A stretch of DNA of 64,000 nucleotides from Psettodes erumei (GCA_016785225.1 JAFBJZ010000420.1:310001-374000), one strand, 5' to 3'. Counted from the stretch's first letter, positions 36,465 through 50,200 are shown. Made by a program: numbers and translations. The notes: generated by a model not told the origin, from the sequence alone.

Positions 36465-38603
36465 GGAATTCTTTGGCTGATGTTATGCTGCACATTCCTA
36501 GTTTCTGTGGCCTGTAAGTATCAACAGTTTCAAACATGACCAAACAGAGAATACTAACTTCATGATAAATCAGTTGGTAGCTTCTATCAAAACCATGAAA
36601 GTTGCATTGTGGCAGCCCCAATGGTTGGGGATCTGTGACAGATCATCAGGTCATCTTGTAACACATATAGGATCCCATTCACACCTTTGGGTAACTGAGA
36701 TCATCCAGTTCACCTCAAGGGTGAACGTGCAAATTTGCTGACATGAGCCGGAACGTTTGCTTGTGTATCCCTGACTTCATCTTTTAGCGTTTGCTGTCAG
36801 CTGGGGGATTGGTGGACTAATTCCTCGAAGTTCCGTCCAAAGAATCAGCGAAAATCGGAATTTTTCATTTCTCAAAGAATGGAAATATAAGAACCCTGTA
36901 AACGTTTTTAATTGTGGTCTGTGGGTTTTTCCTATTATCATCTATGGTAATAGCATATAGCCTACTCCTTAGCCTACGTTGACTAATACGGCCACCTTAT
37001 GCATTTATTATTATGTATTTATTAGACTACATTTAGCACACGACCAGCCGTTTCGTTACCGTGTCCATATATAGGCTACCCCTATATCATGTTGCACTTC
37101 GGGATATAGAGCTACTGGAGAGGAAATGAGACTTCTGCTTTATGGGGTCCACCACAGGCATCTTAAATACGATTATGTGACCTGACAGTCTGAGGTCTTG
37201 CGCTGACAGTGATCCATGTGCAGGGAAGGTTGTGATTGTCAGTGCAATGTTTTCTTACTGCTGCGCCTCGACCAAATGCTCACCAGGCGGTGGGCTGCGC
37301 CGCAGAATCGCCACCGGCAAATTAACCACCCTTACGACTCCGGCACAGACAAAAGGGAGACAAACATAAGCGAGTCCCCAAAATATGTGTCTGGGTTTGT
37401 AACAATTTCTCATTCTGTCTTTTTTAATCTTGGGGGACCTGGGAATGTTTAATACTGTGCCTTGACCTTGCCTTTACAAGCAACAGTAAGACCAAGAAAG
37501 CAGATAATCAGTAGCCTAAATGAGCCAAATCTTACGGGTTTAATCTCAATTTCCGAAATTCCGACATCATTTTTCAGTCATGTGCCTGCATGCCGACTCT
37601 GATTTATGACCTGAACGTCTGATGTCGCTGAATGGGCAACGTAAATATTGATGCAGCCGTTTTGTGTGGTCGCCTTTCTTTATTCTGGAAGTGCTTTCAT
37701 GTGTTGGTCGTCTATCAGCTCAAAGACAGTGCACCGACGACGCAATGGAGGGATGAGAGGAGAGAGGTGGGTGTGGAGGGATGAAGGGAGGGAGGAGTGG
37801 AGCTGCGCCACAGTGGAGAGGGGAAAGCTGGAGTCTGGGTGCGCGCTAGGGTGGGATACGGTCCCTCCAAGGTCAAGTTAGCTGTATTGGCTTACATGAC
37901 TTCCGGTTACACCTTTCAAAATTATATCCACGATAACTGAGCATGCAGACTGGGCTCCAAACATTTACACACATCCTCCCGGCGTATTCGGTGTTAAATG
38001 GTTTATGGTCATTTAAAGCAAACTAAATGCAATATATGTAATATATTGTATATGTATATAATATATGTTGTATATCAGCAATTTATACAACAAAACTGAG
38101 GGTTTATTCAGTCGGAACAGCCTAGAAGCAAAAACTGGGGGATAATATTGAATGAAAACCTCGAAGAATTGCCAAGCACTTGTTGCGGCACGAAACAAAA
38201 TGAACTAGAATTACATCTCCAGTTTTATGTAATGGGCTCGTAGATGACAACCAAACTTGGTGAAAGAAACAGGCGAGACTTTATCCTTTTATTTTGAAAG
38301 GTACGCTTTTCCATTCCGGTTGCACATTTCTGAAGTCTTGACGGATTTCACAGCTCCAGCGGCAGGGAAACACACCCGTCAGCAGCGCGCATTGGAGACA
38401 AAAAAGCGCATCACGGACAAAGGAAATATGGGTGCGCTGGAGAGGATTCACCTTAGCCGGGAAACACAATGGATGAGCCGCTTCTGTTTCATTTACCGGG
38501 AGACCAATTAGCCCACCTTAATGAGGTGCTGGGATGCAAGATACTGCAAGCTAAAAAGGCGGAAGGCTGCGTTTAATCCGTCTGCGGATCCTATAAGCTT
38601 GCA

Positions 38604-41152
38604 ATGGCTGTGGCGGGGATATGCAACTGGATAGGGAATAATGTGCCTTTTTATTTTGTGATATTTTCCTTATTTTGTGGCCTTTCGTGTGGACAATTGC
38701 GATATTCTGTTACGGAAGAACTAGAAAATGGGGCACTGGTCGGTGATCTGGCGCATGACTTGGGGCTGGATATTCGAAAGCTCGCCACTCGGAAAATTAA
38801 GGTAACCTCCAACAGCGGTAAACGCTATGTGATTGTCAACCCCAAGAATGGGAAATTGCTTGTCAATGAAAGGATCGACAGAGAAGCACTCGTCCAGTGC
38901 GATTCGTCCAGCAGCTGCCTCATTAATCTGGAGGTGCTGGTCGAAAACCCCACCGAGGTACACCACGTCGAGGTGGAGATTGTGGATGCCAATGATAATG
39001 CGCCGCAGTTCCCCAGAGACGAGTATCAACTGGAAATCACAGAATCTGCTTTACCGGGGTCTCGTTACCCAATTGAAAACGCCCAGGACCCAGACATTGG
39101 GTCCAATTCAGTTCGCATGTATCAGCTTAGCACAAACGACCATTTCGCGCTGGTATCCAACAAGCCCTCCCTTAACACAAAGCACATCGAGCTTGTGCTC
39201 AAAAAGCCCCTTGATCGTGAACAGACGCCTTACCACCAATTAATTCTAAGTGCTGTGGACGGTGGAACACCAGAGAAAACGGGCACTGCTAAAATCAACG
39301 TCCGCGTCCTGGACTCAAATGACAATGTCCCTTTGTTTGACAGCTCGGTATACAAGGTGAAACTGTTAGAAAATTCGCCCAAAGACACCCTCGTAATCAA
39401 ACTGAATGCAACTGATCTGGATGAAGGCACAAATGGAGAGGTTTATTACTCTTTCAGCAGCTACACCCCAGAGAGAGTGAGGCAGATGTTCAGCATGGAC
39501 ACAAACACAGGACAAATAAGAGTGAGGAGCAATGTTGACTATGAAGAGACCAACTCCTATGAGATGTACATCCAGGCGATGGACAAGGGACCTGGGGCTG
39601 TGGCAGCACACTGTAAGGTAGTGGTAGAGGTGGTGGATGTGAACGACAACGTCCCCGCAGATAGTGTTGTCCTCACTGTCGAGCCCTGTGAGGGAGGACG
39701 CCCGTGCAGACACAGTTGTGGCCCTCATTAGCGTTACTGATCGGGACTCTGGCGCCAACAAGCAGGTGAGCCTGGAGATCCCAGCAGGTCTTCCTTTCAA
39801 GATCAAGTCATTCAGAAATTACTACACCCTGGTTACCTCAGCCTTCCTGGACCGTGAGACCACCGATGCCTACAATGTCACTCTGAGTGCCACAGATGGA
39901 GGGAATCCTCCCCTCTCCTCCCAGAAGACGATACAGGTGGATGTGGCTGATGTTAATGACAACCCGCCACGATTCGAGCAGACTTCATACACAGTCTATG
40001 TGGCTGAGAACAATGCCCCCGGGGCCTCTTTGTGTACTGTGAAAGCTCAAGATGCAGACATCAAAGAGAATGCGCGCATCACCTACACAGTGCTCAATGA
40101 CAACAACCATGGCATCCCTGTCACCTCGTATGTGTCTGTTAAGGCCGATACAGGGGAGGCTTATGCCCCTGCGAGCCTTTGACTATGAGTCACTGAGAGA
40201 GTTTCACTTCCAGGTCAAAGCCCAAGATGGGGGTATTCCTCCGCTCAGTCGCGTCGCCACTGTCTACATCTACATCATGGATCAGAATGACCACGCACCA
40301 CTGATAGTCAACCCTCCTGGCAATGGCACGCGCTCCTTGGAGACAGTGCAGAAGAATGCAGAGCCTGGTGCCTTGGTGACCAAAGTGGTGGCATACGATG
40401 CAGATGCTGGTCCGAATGCCTGGTTGGTTTACGTGCTGGAGACAGCCACTGACCTGGACTTGTTCAAGGTGCATGAGCACACCGGTGAGATCAGAACCAC
40501 TCGGAGGATCCTGGAGGACAACTCCACCTCCTTCAGTCTGACTGTCTTAGTGAAGGACCATGGGCAGCCTACTCTCTCCTCCACTGCCACCATCAATGTG
40601 GCCGTCATGGAGGTGCCACCCAAAGTGGCTCCCGACCCCAAGAGGATTATCCGACCTCACAGCACGCTGCTCTTCTCCAACGTGACCCTCTATTTGATTG
40701 TGGCTTTGAGTGCCACCACCTTTGTTTTCCTGGTCACTGTGGTGGTGCTGGCCATTGTCCGCTGTCATGCCTACTGCACCCAGCCTGGCTCCTGCTCCCC
40801 TTGTTGTGTGTCACAGAAGCCCCCTCCAGATGGCGGGAGCAGCAGTGTGAGCGCTGGCGGGGGAGGCAGCGGTGGAGCCGGGGCACAACCTAACAACAAT
40901 GTGGTGCTTCGCAGAGACCTTAAAGTAGAGCCTCACTACATCGAAGTGCGTGGGAATGGCTCCCTCACAAAGACGTACTGCTACAAGACCTGCCTGACAG
41001 CCACCTCTGGCAGTGACACTTTCATGTTCTACAACACAGGACGTCCAATCAGTGGCACCTGGGGCAGCGGTGCTGACCGCTTCTTCACCAGTGGCAGTGG
41101 GTTTGTACGCAGACTGAGTATGCCTGATGCCTCGCTGCAAATCTGCCCAGAG
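38604..41152 (+). CDS. pcdhac2: Clustered protocadherin variable exon 3 (alpha-C2-like), with two single-base frame breaks
   Basis: This exon encodes a protocadherin ectodomain and membrane segment of about 849 residues. Signal peptide about 1-30, then QLRYSVTEELENGAL. EC1 has Cys-X5-Cys (CDSSSSC). Linkers DANDNAP, DSNDNVP, DVNDNVP, DVNDNPP and DQNDHAP mark six repeats, and a membrane helix (NVTLYLIVALSATTFVFLV) is at about 40679-40750. The tail has a Cys-rich patch, a Gly-rich stretch and HYIEVRGNGSLTKTYCYKTC followed by DTFMFYNTG, which I recognise from mammalian PCDHAC2. Its place nearest the constant exons agrees. The reading frame is broken twice, each time by one extra base: in GTCCCCGCAG (39653-39657, inside the EC3/EC4 linker) and in GCCCCTGCG (40166-40169, in EC5). 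The sequence between and after is perfectly protocadherin-like with no other stops, so both may be base-calling errors in C runs; otherwise this is a recent pseudogene. Donor GAG|GTGTGT is in phase 0. Confidence 0.88.
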
Positions 41153-43478
41153 GTGTGTCATTAATTCTTTATGTTTATCTTTGTCCACATACCTGGAAGG
41201 TCATGAATCATCATTCCTGTGCATTAGTCACCTTTTAATGAAATTTAATTCAGCTGCAAATAACGTTAGACCCTTTTCAGTACAGACCAAACATGATGCT
41301 TTGTTGTTATGAATTTTGCCAGTGTTTCCTTTTTTTCCCCTTCGGTTGCCGCAGGGCGATGATATTTCTGTGTGTCAAGTTTGCTCCCCTCCTGCAATGA
41401 ATCGAATTGAATCCTTGCAGTCCTCACTCCCTTTGTTCAGTTCCCACTGTGCAGTCACTCAGCTCAGCTCAGCTCAGCACTCACACTGCATTAGTGTCAG
41501 TCCCGAAGCTTTTCAAGGCTCCCGTGTTATTTCTGATGATTCAGAGATTTGCGTTTCAGTTTGAGGTCGTCATCACATCCACACCAAGAACAGGTCATGC
41601 CGTGCCTTCACTATGCTTGTTCCGTCTCTGTGCATGTGGTCTTGACTTGTGTATGAATGAGTAAAACTGAACGGTTACACTGGAGTTGGTTGGGGTTCAT
41701 TGACTTCATCAAAACCACCACAAGTGTAGACTTTGTAGAGGACTTGAATCAGACATTGTTCTGCCTGTATGCTTCTGGCTATGGGAGATATATGCAGTAG
41801 TACTGATAATGTAATGAGACAAGATATTGTTTTAGAGTTTCAGTGTCATGTACAACTCTTTTTAACTTTTCAACACTTCTCGATGAGGGAAACAGTGACT
41901 GCCTTTACTTGTGAGGCAACATCCTTCTTACAAATTATCATCTTTTCAACTATCTCTGATTTATATGAATGATACTGACAGTCAATCCTAAAATAAAGTT
42001 AAATATTGAGGTATCATGCACCATTTGTGCAGTCCTAAGATCTTAATATTTGTTAGACTTTCATCTGATGATGATGGGTTTGAGTCTAACAAAGATTGCT
42101 TGGTAAATATATTCTGCTATTATGACTGAGATGAAAGTGAGAAAGATTCAAAAAAGGTCCAAAATACCTTTTTATTGCCAGATTGTCAAGCAAATGCTCC
42201 TAAGATGAATGAATTAGTCAAGTGTAGCAGTGTAAATTAAATTAACCTCCAGTCTGTGTTCCTCAGCCCTGCAAATTAGATTTATTCAAACAGGCTGGGT
42301 CTACCAGCAGAAAATACTCCCCCCTGAATTGAACCGAGGAACATAATGTGCCATCTTTATCTGGGACATTTGCCTCCTGCTTGAGCAGGTTTGTGTCTGA
42401 AACACAGCTTGTCTTATCCGGGGAACTTGAGATCTCAGGCTGCAACCCACATGATGCTGCCAGGTTTATGCATTAACTGTAATACAAATGTTCACAGTCA
42501 TTTCATGCAGTGCAAGTGCACAGTATGAGGAAAACAATTATGACAAGGTCAGGCTCAATTCATGGCCGTGAAAGATTAGTTCATTAAAAATATGACTTTA
42601 TGCCTCCATGAGGTTCATTTGGTTCTTTGAACTGGCATAAATCCTCATTAGCAAAATTTGGCTATCTTGATAACATACTGGGAGTCCTGCACAGTCAAAA
42701 TACAGTAAATTGTATTAAAATTAATACAGGTAATTCAAAATTTACTTAAATATTTAGCCAAACAATCCATATTTCTGTACTACTAAATATGTGTCTGTGG
42801 AATAGTTTCAATTTAATGATAGCAAGGTTTTGGTGGGAGAGAGCCATCAGAGTCAATTAATCCATAGGGCAAGAAAGATGGAAAAAAGATTCCTGTTATA
42901 TATGAAAAGATATTTGTATATGATTGCTCTTCACACTGGGCTGATACAGACCAGAGGTATAGGATGTGGTTGCCGTAGTGGTGATGGCTCTTGCCTGTTG
43001 GTTTTAGAAGGCAATAATTTACCAGAGGGCGGTTAGGAGTTTCAAGCACTCAACCCAGGTTCATCAGGAGGAAACAGATTTAACTCCAGCTGCACACAAA
43101 CACACGCACATCCATCTGTGCAAACACTCCAGCACTCAGGGAAAGGGCATAACTCTCCCAGCGCCCACATTTATACAGCCACGGAGTGAGAGGCTGTCCA
43201 AGAAACTCATCAATATGGCTCTGAGTCACTGGCCTTTTTAAAGTCCCTGTGTCGATGTCAATATATATTCATGTGTGTTTGTGCGTGAGTGTGCTTGCAA
43301 TGGGGGACACCACTGCAGTGCTCCTACCAAGTACAGAGCTGGGATGTGTATCATGATTAATTGATGAGACCATGGCCCAGCCTGGCTCTGCACTGTATGA
43401 GATCAAACTAAACTCACCCTCTTCTCTTTCTCCCTGTCTCTCCATCTTTCACTCCCCCCCCATCTTTTGCTCGCTCAG
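41153..43478 (+). other. Intron between variable exon 3 and the first alpha constant exon
   Basis: About 2.3 kb of non-coding DNA. It includes a short (CAGCT)n tandem at about 41455-41480. The segment around 42950-43045 has weak tRNA/SINE-like similarity, too poor to call. Nothing else recognised. Confidence 0.5.
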
Positions 43479-43537
43479 CCAAAAGCCCCAAATGCTGACT
43501 GGCGATATTCTGCATCTTTGAGGGCAGGGGTGCAGAG
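43479..43537 (+). CDS. pcdha (constant): Protocadherin-alpha constant exon 1
   Basis: A 59-bp exon between acceptor TTTTGCTCGCTCAG and donor CAGAG|GTAAGC. Its length matches what I recall for the mammalian exon. It is entered in phase 0 and encodes PKAPNADWRYSASLRAGVQ plus two bases of a Ser codon. DWRYSASLRAG is the signature start of the alpha constant cytoplasmic domain, shared by all alpha isoforms after splicing from any variable exon. All three variable exons upstream end in a compatible phase-0 donor. Confidence 0.95.
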
Positions 43538-46500
43538 GTAAGCATTTTCCATCTTTAACTCTTTGGCAACTTCTGATCATCGAGAAAAAGAAGTTAGACC
43601 TGTTAATTCTTCCTATACTGTTTACACTCACAGTCTGTGCTACCATCACAGTCAGCTTTCATGTTGCTGTTTGCCACAGCTGCAGTGTATGGTGCTACAT
43701 TAGACTTCCTAACAATATCTGCTTCTCAAAATGACCTCTTTTTTGTAAAAAATGAAAAGGAAAAAGTCAGTATCAGAAATGGCAGCAAGTAGCCCCTCAG
43801 CATCTGTTTTAACCTCAACCCCATCCTTTTCCTTTGGGAAAAGCCATGTGCAGCCCCCATCAGTGGAGGCACGACACTCATCCTCTGCAGTGTAATACTA
43901 TATAGGCCATCTACATTCAGAGCGTTGCTTCCCCCAGTTGCAGTCTTTAAGCAGGAAGCATGAAGGACAAATGAGCTGACTATGACCTTTCTCAGATCAT
44001 CAGATGCACGCATGCATCAGTGTCTGCATGTACAAATGCCCTGCTCGCACACGTGTGAGCGTGTCTGCGTGCACTCGTGTATTTTTCTCTGCAGATGAGG
44101 GCTGAAGTTGTGAAGTCAGACAGTAGAGCACATTTTAGTCCCCATTTAGACATACAGTATTTGTAAATTCACGCTGTTTTTTCAGCTGTGGCATCACAAG
44201 AACTTATTGTTTCACCAAATCCCAAGTACAGATAGGTCTAAAAATAGATACAGTATGTATATTAAATTATAAAACTGAAACATGACTTAATTATGCTTTT
44301 AGAACCGCATGTAAATGGGCTGAGTTTGGGTTAAAAGCTTATCTGGGGTGTTATTTCAAATATAGGTTACTGTGTTTTTAGTTTGCTGGTTCTAAAAGGA
44401 ATATTTGAGTAGTCCCAATTACATCTGATTACTACACATATACAGTAAGCGTTCTCATTTGCTACCTTCTACAAATCAGAAAATATTGAAATTGGAAAAA
44501 GATACAACAATTGCAATTAAATAATGTTGTTGTTTTTTTAAATCTGTAATGAAGTGTTTTCCTAATTTGATATGAGGACAGCTGGAACGTCAGGGACTAA
44601 TGAGTTTTGCCTCCACATGTCTATCCTTTGTACTGAATTTTCTAATTTCATGCCAACAGTGCTTACTGCTCAGTTGTGAACTCTTCTGCGCCATCTAAGT
44701 TTGATTTAATTGGATATTAGTGTTAATTTCTATGGTGCGGAGGGTATCATAATGCGCATCATGTCATCAAGTCACAGTAACATGACATGGTTTAACATAA
44801 ATCATCACTGCAATTTGCCGCTGCCGTCTCTAAGATGGCAGTGCCTGTAACGCGCAGAGACACGGAGACGGCTCACATTAACACTTAACCCTAACGCGCG
44901 CATGCTGTAACGTCTCACGCTGCACGCAGCTTGTAGCGCCAACATTACTGACCCACATTCCTGGTGCAGTCAGTCACTGTGGAAAACACCAGTCCTGCAG
45001 TATCTGTGTCATATTTTCACTCATTAAAAGTGCATCTCTGCTTATGTAAATGCTTGAAAACTCACTCTGCCGAGGATATACATAACCATTTTATATTCAT
45101 GACAAATCCCGGTTCATCGTAACGAGCCGTTTGAGGTAGATGCTGGATGTACTGCATTGCAGAGGGCCCAGTCAGAGTAGGTCCCGCTATATGGTGAGCT
45201 CTACATTCTTTATGAATGTATGCAGGGGGAAATCTCAGCCTGGGTGTAAAACTGAATACATGCAACTAGGTTTGTCTGCTTATCATAGCCTTACAATGAT
45301 GAAACACCTCAATAAACCCACAACTTGTCACTTATCATACACTTTGCACAGATTTAAAAAACAAGAGACATAATAGTGACTTTAGAGGGGCTGGTAGATT
45401 TTAACTTTGCACAGAGCAAGACTATTGTTTGCAGTCTTCATGCTAACCTACCCAACCTTCTCACTCAACTCTTGGAAAGAAAGTGACTAAAAATCAGTCA
45501 GTCTTCTCCTGTGTCCATATGCAAACGTTTGCATTTTTTTTTTGCACAACCATACAAGAAACGACTGTAAAAAAAAATGCAGGTTGTGGCCTCACAGGAA
45601 CAGATACTGAAGAGCATATTTGGAATTTGTGTATACACTAACATACACAACATCAAAACTTTTCAAGTAATTTTCAAGTAAGACTCATCACAAAAGGGAT
45701 GTCAACCTTAACAGTCAAAAAAGGAGAAACTATTTCTGCTTTGACATCTGTCAGTGTTGTCTGCCTACCAGCTAAATTAACTACATTGTTTTTGGGAAAC
45801 ACTAATATAGATTTCCATTAGGATATATACCTGTTCTGCATCACACCATGCCATGAGTGATGTAATCAATACCTGTGATGCAGGCCAAACACTATAGCCA
45901 CTTTTCCTGGTACAACAATGACACAAAAACAGATGCAGCTTATCTTTATTTCTTAGCTGCAATTTCTTCTGTTTCCTCTTCCTAACAGCCATATTCCAAA
46001 CTAATCCAGTTATAAAAAAGAAAAATGTCCAGATATAGATACTGACGTGCTCATCAAAAACTTTCACTGTGACGCAGCTGCAGACTGCATCAACAGAACA
46101 GAGCTACAATAGCAAAACTAAGAGGAGCAGATCAGAACACACTGAGGTTCATATCTGTTCATATCTTCATATCTGACCAGTGCCATCAGTAACACAGTTT
46201 TTGGACAAACTAACTTGACAAAACCTGATTATGTCAGCTGGAATGATAGAAAACATCTACCACTGTTGCTCATATGTTGGACACTGGTCCAGTGGTTTAT
46301 CATCCTGGTCCACAGCAACCAGAAAACATCAGATTTTTAATAAAGCTATAACACCAGGTGTCAGCGACACTACATGAAGGCAGTTCATCATAAGAAAGCA
46401 ATCACCTACCTGGTAACAAGCAGCACATTGGGTTTCAAATAGCAGATAGCAAATAGCAATACTGGGTTTCAAATAGCAAAATGTAAGCGCTGCGTGACCA

Positions 46501-47160
46501 TCTGTCTTACATCTGAATTTCTATTCTCTAAACCATCACTGATTCTGTAACTGAAGCCAGATTCTTTCAAAAACAGAACTCAACATACAGGTATTAGATA
46601 TAGCTGCCAGGAAACCAGGCATCAGCTTTTGATTGCCAGATTCAAGAGGATATTTGCCATATCTTCCTCAAAGCAGGATAGGCAAATTTGCTACACTTGT
46701 ATTCTAAAGTGCAACAAGCACTTAAAACTTTTTGACATGCCACAGCAGGAAACCATGGGTAATAAGATGAATGATGTAGCTGAATTCCATTTAGTTGCTC
46801 AAGTTTGAAGATAAAACCCCCTTTTCACATTGTTACAATAAAGCGGATTCTAGATGTAGAGTGGGATGTTCTATTTTTCTTCAATAAAAAAGTGAGAATT
46901 AGTTGCCCAGGGCCAACAAGACCCTAAGAAAGAAGTGTGGTGGTAGTGCATAACTGGTTGCCTTTAGCAACTTGGCTGTAAGTGCCTGAAACAGTGACTA
47001 ATACAACTTGAAATTGTGAAACTTCTTCAATTACAAACTTCAGTCAAGGTTTCAAAAAATATATACTCTATCAAGGAAATAATAATTTGTCTCTGAATGA
47101 TTAGTATAAATATGTTTTGATGTATGCCCTGAGTTTTGCTGAGTGTGTTCTGTCTTATAG
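43538..47160 (+). other. First constant-region intron
   Basis: 3.6 kb of non-coding DNA. A CpG-rich patch with promoter-type motifs at 44820-44940 is listed separately. A near-perfect short direct repeat (GGGTTTCAAATAGCA twice) lies at 46431-46482. No exon seen. Confidence 0.5.
44820..44940. promoter_or_regulatory. Intronic CpG patch with NRF1- and YY1-like motifs
   Basis: The patch stands out in an AT-rich intron. It contains TAAGATGGCAGTG (YY1-like), AACGCGCAGAGACACGGAGACG, GCGCGCATGCTG (an NRF1-type GCGCATGC half-palindrome) and several CG dinucleotides. This could be an internal promoter or an enhancer. There is no open frame of note beside it. Confidence 0.3.
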
Positions 47161-47246
47161 TTCGGTCCACATGGAGGAGTCCTCTGTGATGCAGGGAGCC
47201 CAGGGCATGCTCGTCCAGAACTGGCCCACTGTTTCCAGCGCTGCAG
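47161..47246 (+). CDS. pcdha (constant): Protocadherin-alpha constant exon 2
   Basis: An 86-bp exon after acceptor TCTGTCTTATAG, ending GCTGCAG|GTGAGTG. One base completes a Ser codon, 28 codons follow and one base is left. It encodes SVHMEESSVMQGAQGMLVQN and then WPTVSSAA, matching the mammalian SSVHLEEAG...QQWPTVSSAT segment. Length and phases are those of the alpha family. It is part of the cytoplasmic domain shared by all alpha isoforms. Confidence 0.95.
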
Positions 47247-50200
47247 GTGAGTGAACATGTAGGACGGGAGGACGGGATGTAGGTTGAAAAAGCGCCCAAG
47301 AGTTTCCGCTTCTTTTGGGCAAATGTGACAACAAAAATATGTATGTTGATTTGAGTTGCAAAATGTAACAAATGTATCTGGGGTTTACTGTAAGTCAGGT
47401 GTACTGCAGTTTATTTACTACTTAGCTGAATGCAGTGCCTTGAAGTCTAATACAGAAACATATATTGATAATACTCAGTGAGTTTTTGCAGACTGAAGCT
47501 TTTGGTTGCTTTTTGCCTTTTTACCTTTTTTCTTTTTCGCTTTGGTTCAGTTAATGTGGTTAAACCAAGGATTTGACAGAAATGAATATCTACATGATCT
47601 GGAATAATAGTGTGATGTTCCGACAGAGCATAGCTGAGATGCCAAAAGCCTGAGGCCCCAATGCAGAGCCACAGATAAACAACTGTATCCTCCAATAAAA
47701 GCAGCTAGCAGCATGGAGAGCTGCAGACAAGACTGAAAACTGCAGCTGCTTTTTTAAAATAAGGAATGAGCAGTCCACAGAATGTGTAGCAGTAGAACAT
47801 AAGTGTAACTCATGCTGGCCTCTAAAATGACCTGTGCCTCATCATTCAGAGAAACACTGACTGGGATAATGACTGAGAAAATCCTGGAGTACTACTACAC
47901 CTAGAAAAGCAGCATTTGTTGGCTGACTGGAAGACTTTTGCAACCAAGATTGTGTTTCAATAATTGTGATTCCCTCCCTTCCTCAGCCCAGCTACCATTC
48001 ATTGATTTTCTGTCTAGCTGCCTGACTTACAACATGGGCAGAGCCTTGAAGGTGAAGTGTCACGTCACAGTCAATCATTTGATGAGCCAGTGACAGATTA
48101 TGTCTTACTGTCTGCCAGCAAACATATATACTGTATGTACTCTCCGTGGAAAAAAGAGCTGGGGAATAGTTGGAGATACATGCTGTAACAACTCCCAGTT
48201 TCCCTGTGCCTGTTTGCTGCAGAGAAATGTGCGTGTGTTTTTAGCAAATAAAAAACCTGCCTCTCTGGTCGTGCAAAGACTCAAATATCGTCTTCCAGAA
48301 GAGTGCACGGCGTACTGCAGACCTATCAGGGGTGCAATGTTCCATTCGCAAATAATTTGTCAGGAGTGGCTCGGTGCAAAGGCATAGACATGTGCTGGAT
48401 TGCAGGTTGATCCTCTTTTCCATGCATCAGGAAGTGGGGCCTTTTTCATGACACGTTTTTCATGTCTGCCCTGAATTGTTATCATGATGAAATTGTCTGA
48501 TGTGCTGCGATGCATCTAAATGCGGCACCCTCAAAACCGTTTTTATGCAAGTGACCCATGGTGCAGACGAGACATTTGTCTAATGCCAGAGGGGGAGAAG
48601 CTATTAATGGTAATAAGGCAGTGCTATGATTAAAAAAAGAGAGAGATCCAGTATTATTAAAATAAATTTTGGAGAAGAAGAGTAGAGGAGACGTACAGGG
48701 GGAGAGAGAGAGAGAAGCAAGGTGCGGGGGGATGGAGAAAGAGAAAGGTTAAGAGGATTGGCAGGTTCCCGCAGTAGTGTTGTTGCTAGGGAACGCCATG
48801 TGACCTGTTGCCTGGCAACACTGTCTAACTGAGAGATTGCTGCAGCAGCCGCACCCTCCATCAGCAGGGAGTGGGCGAAGGCAGTTTCCATAGCAACCAC
48901 TCATATCTCTGAATGGAAGATTTAGAGACAGAAAAAAAAGGAAGGAGGAGGGGAGCAGAGAGGCGACAGGGACTCGGCAAGGGCAGGTATTAAGAAGGAA
49001 AAGAGGGCATGCAGTAATTTAGAGGAACTAATGTAAGAAAGACCGGTTTAGGTTGATGTGTCTCATGCACAATACATGTGATGTAGCCTACTGCCTGTAT
49101 TTATTCAGGCACCACACGACTGTGACATTTGTGGACGTGTTACAAACCACCAGAGGGATTCATTTCAGATGGAAAAGTATCTTAGATTAGGAAGAAAATA
49201 ACATAGCCTACTTTGAATGTAGGACATCATGTTACACAAAACGAGACTTCAAATACCCACATATCTACACCTCAGGTGTCATGGCAACCTCATCTCAAGA
49301 AGCCATGCCATAATCCATTTCAGACACACATTTGCTGTGAAATACTGGCCAATCTGAAGCAACGGTTTACGAGTTACAAATAATCCTCCATGTTAGAGCA
49401 ACAGCAGCACAGAGGTGGCAAAACCCTAGTTGTACCAACTCCTCTGAGCTGTGGCATGACACACACACACACACACACACAACCTGGATTAATACCTGGG
49501 TGAGGACTCTAATTAACAATGTCAGGGGTTTAGATTTGTCACAGTGTCAGTGCAGAAAACCCTGGGATGTCCCGAGACGATGAGACAATACTTACTTGAT
49601 TAGACGTGACACGAGCACATGGGATTTCAGCACAGGTGGTCATGTGTAGGCATGTGAACCACTCGAGCCCCCTCGGTTGTACATAGGCCAAAAAAGAAAA
49701 CTGCCAAAATGGTCCTGTTTTCTTCACTTACAGCCAAAGTGATCATCTCTTACTCTTTGAGAGAGCTTCTCTTGTTGAGTCTATCATGATACATTGTCCA
49801 GTTGTATTGGTCTGGCCGGAACCATTAGATGACTCACTGACGAAATTTTAAGACATTATGTCTTCAACTTTTGAGTAATTGAAGATATCTCAGAAATTCC
49901 TGTCACATTTCTACAAAATCAAAAGTCAATACTACTTTGTTGCAGAGGATGAACCCTTGACTTTGCCTCAAGCAAAAACTCTGTTTTGTGTACTCCTTCA
50001 CCTTCAACACTGCACCACAAATTATTCAATAATCTAAACAGGCATAGAGGGGGAGCATGAAATCCCTTTCCATGAAACAGCAGCGTCCACTAACAGGAAA
50101 TGATATGTCAGTTACATAAAATGGAGGTGCATTGTTTGCAGCAGTGCAACGCACTGCATCACTGGCTCAACAGGATCATCCAGATTCTGCCTCGCAATAT

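Larger units (their letters stand above)
26799..38603 (+). other. Long intron / intergenic stretch before variable exon 3
   Basis: About 11.8 kb without a recognised exon. It contains a teleost MITE (27179-27360), a GA-rich run (28074-28107), an AT-rich block at 36100-36300, a CTCF-type half core (33557-33570), an RFX X-box (34872-34885) and an RE1-like site (36444-36464). From about 37640 on, CpG content rises towards the next exon (GGATGAGAGG/GGAGGGATG purine blocks at 37740-37820, then GC-rich DNA at 38340-38600), as expected for the promoter and leader of the variable exon at 38604. Confidence 0.5.

Noticed and set aside
42950..43045. tRNA/SINE-like segment (GGTTGCCGTAGTGGTGATGG...)
   Set aside because: The A-box resemblance is weak, the B box is not convincing, and no cloverleaf or repeat border is visible.
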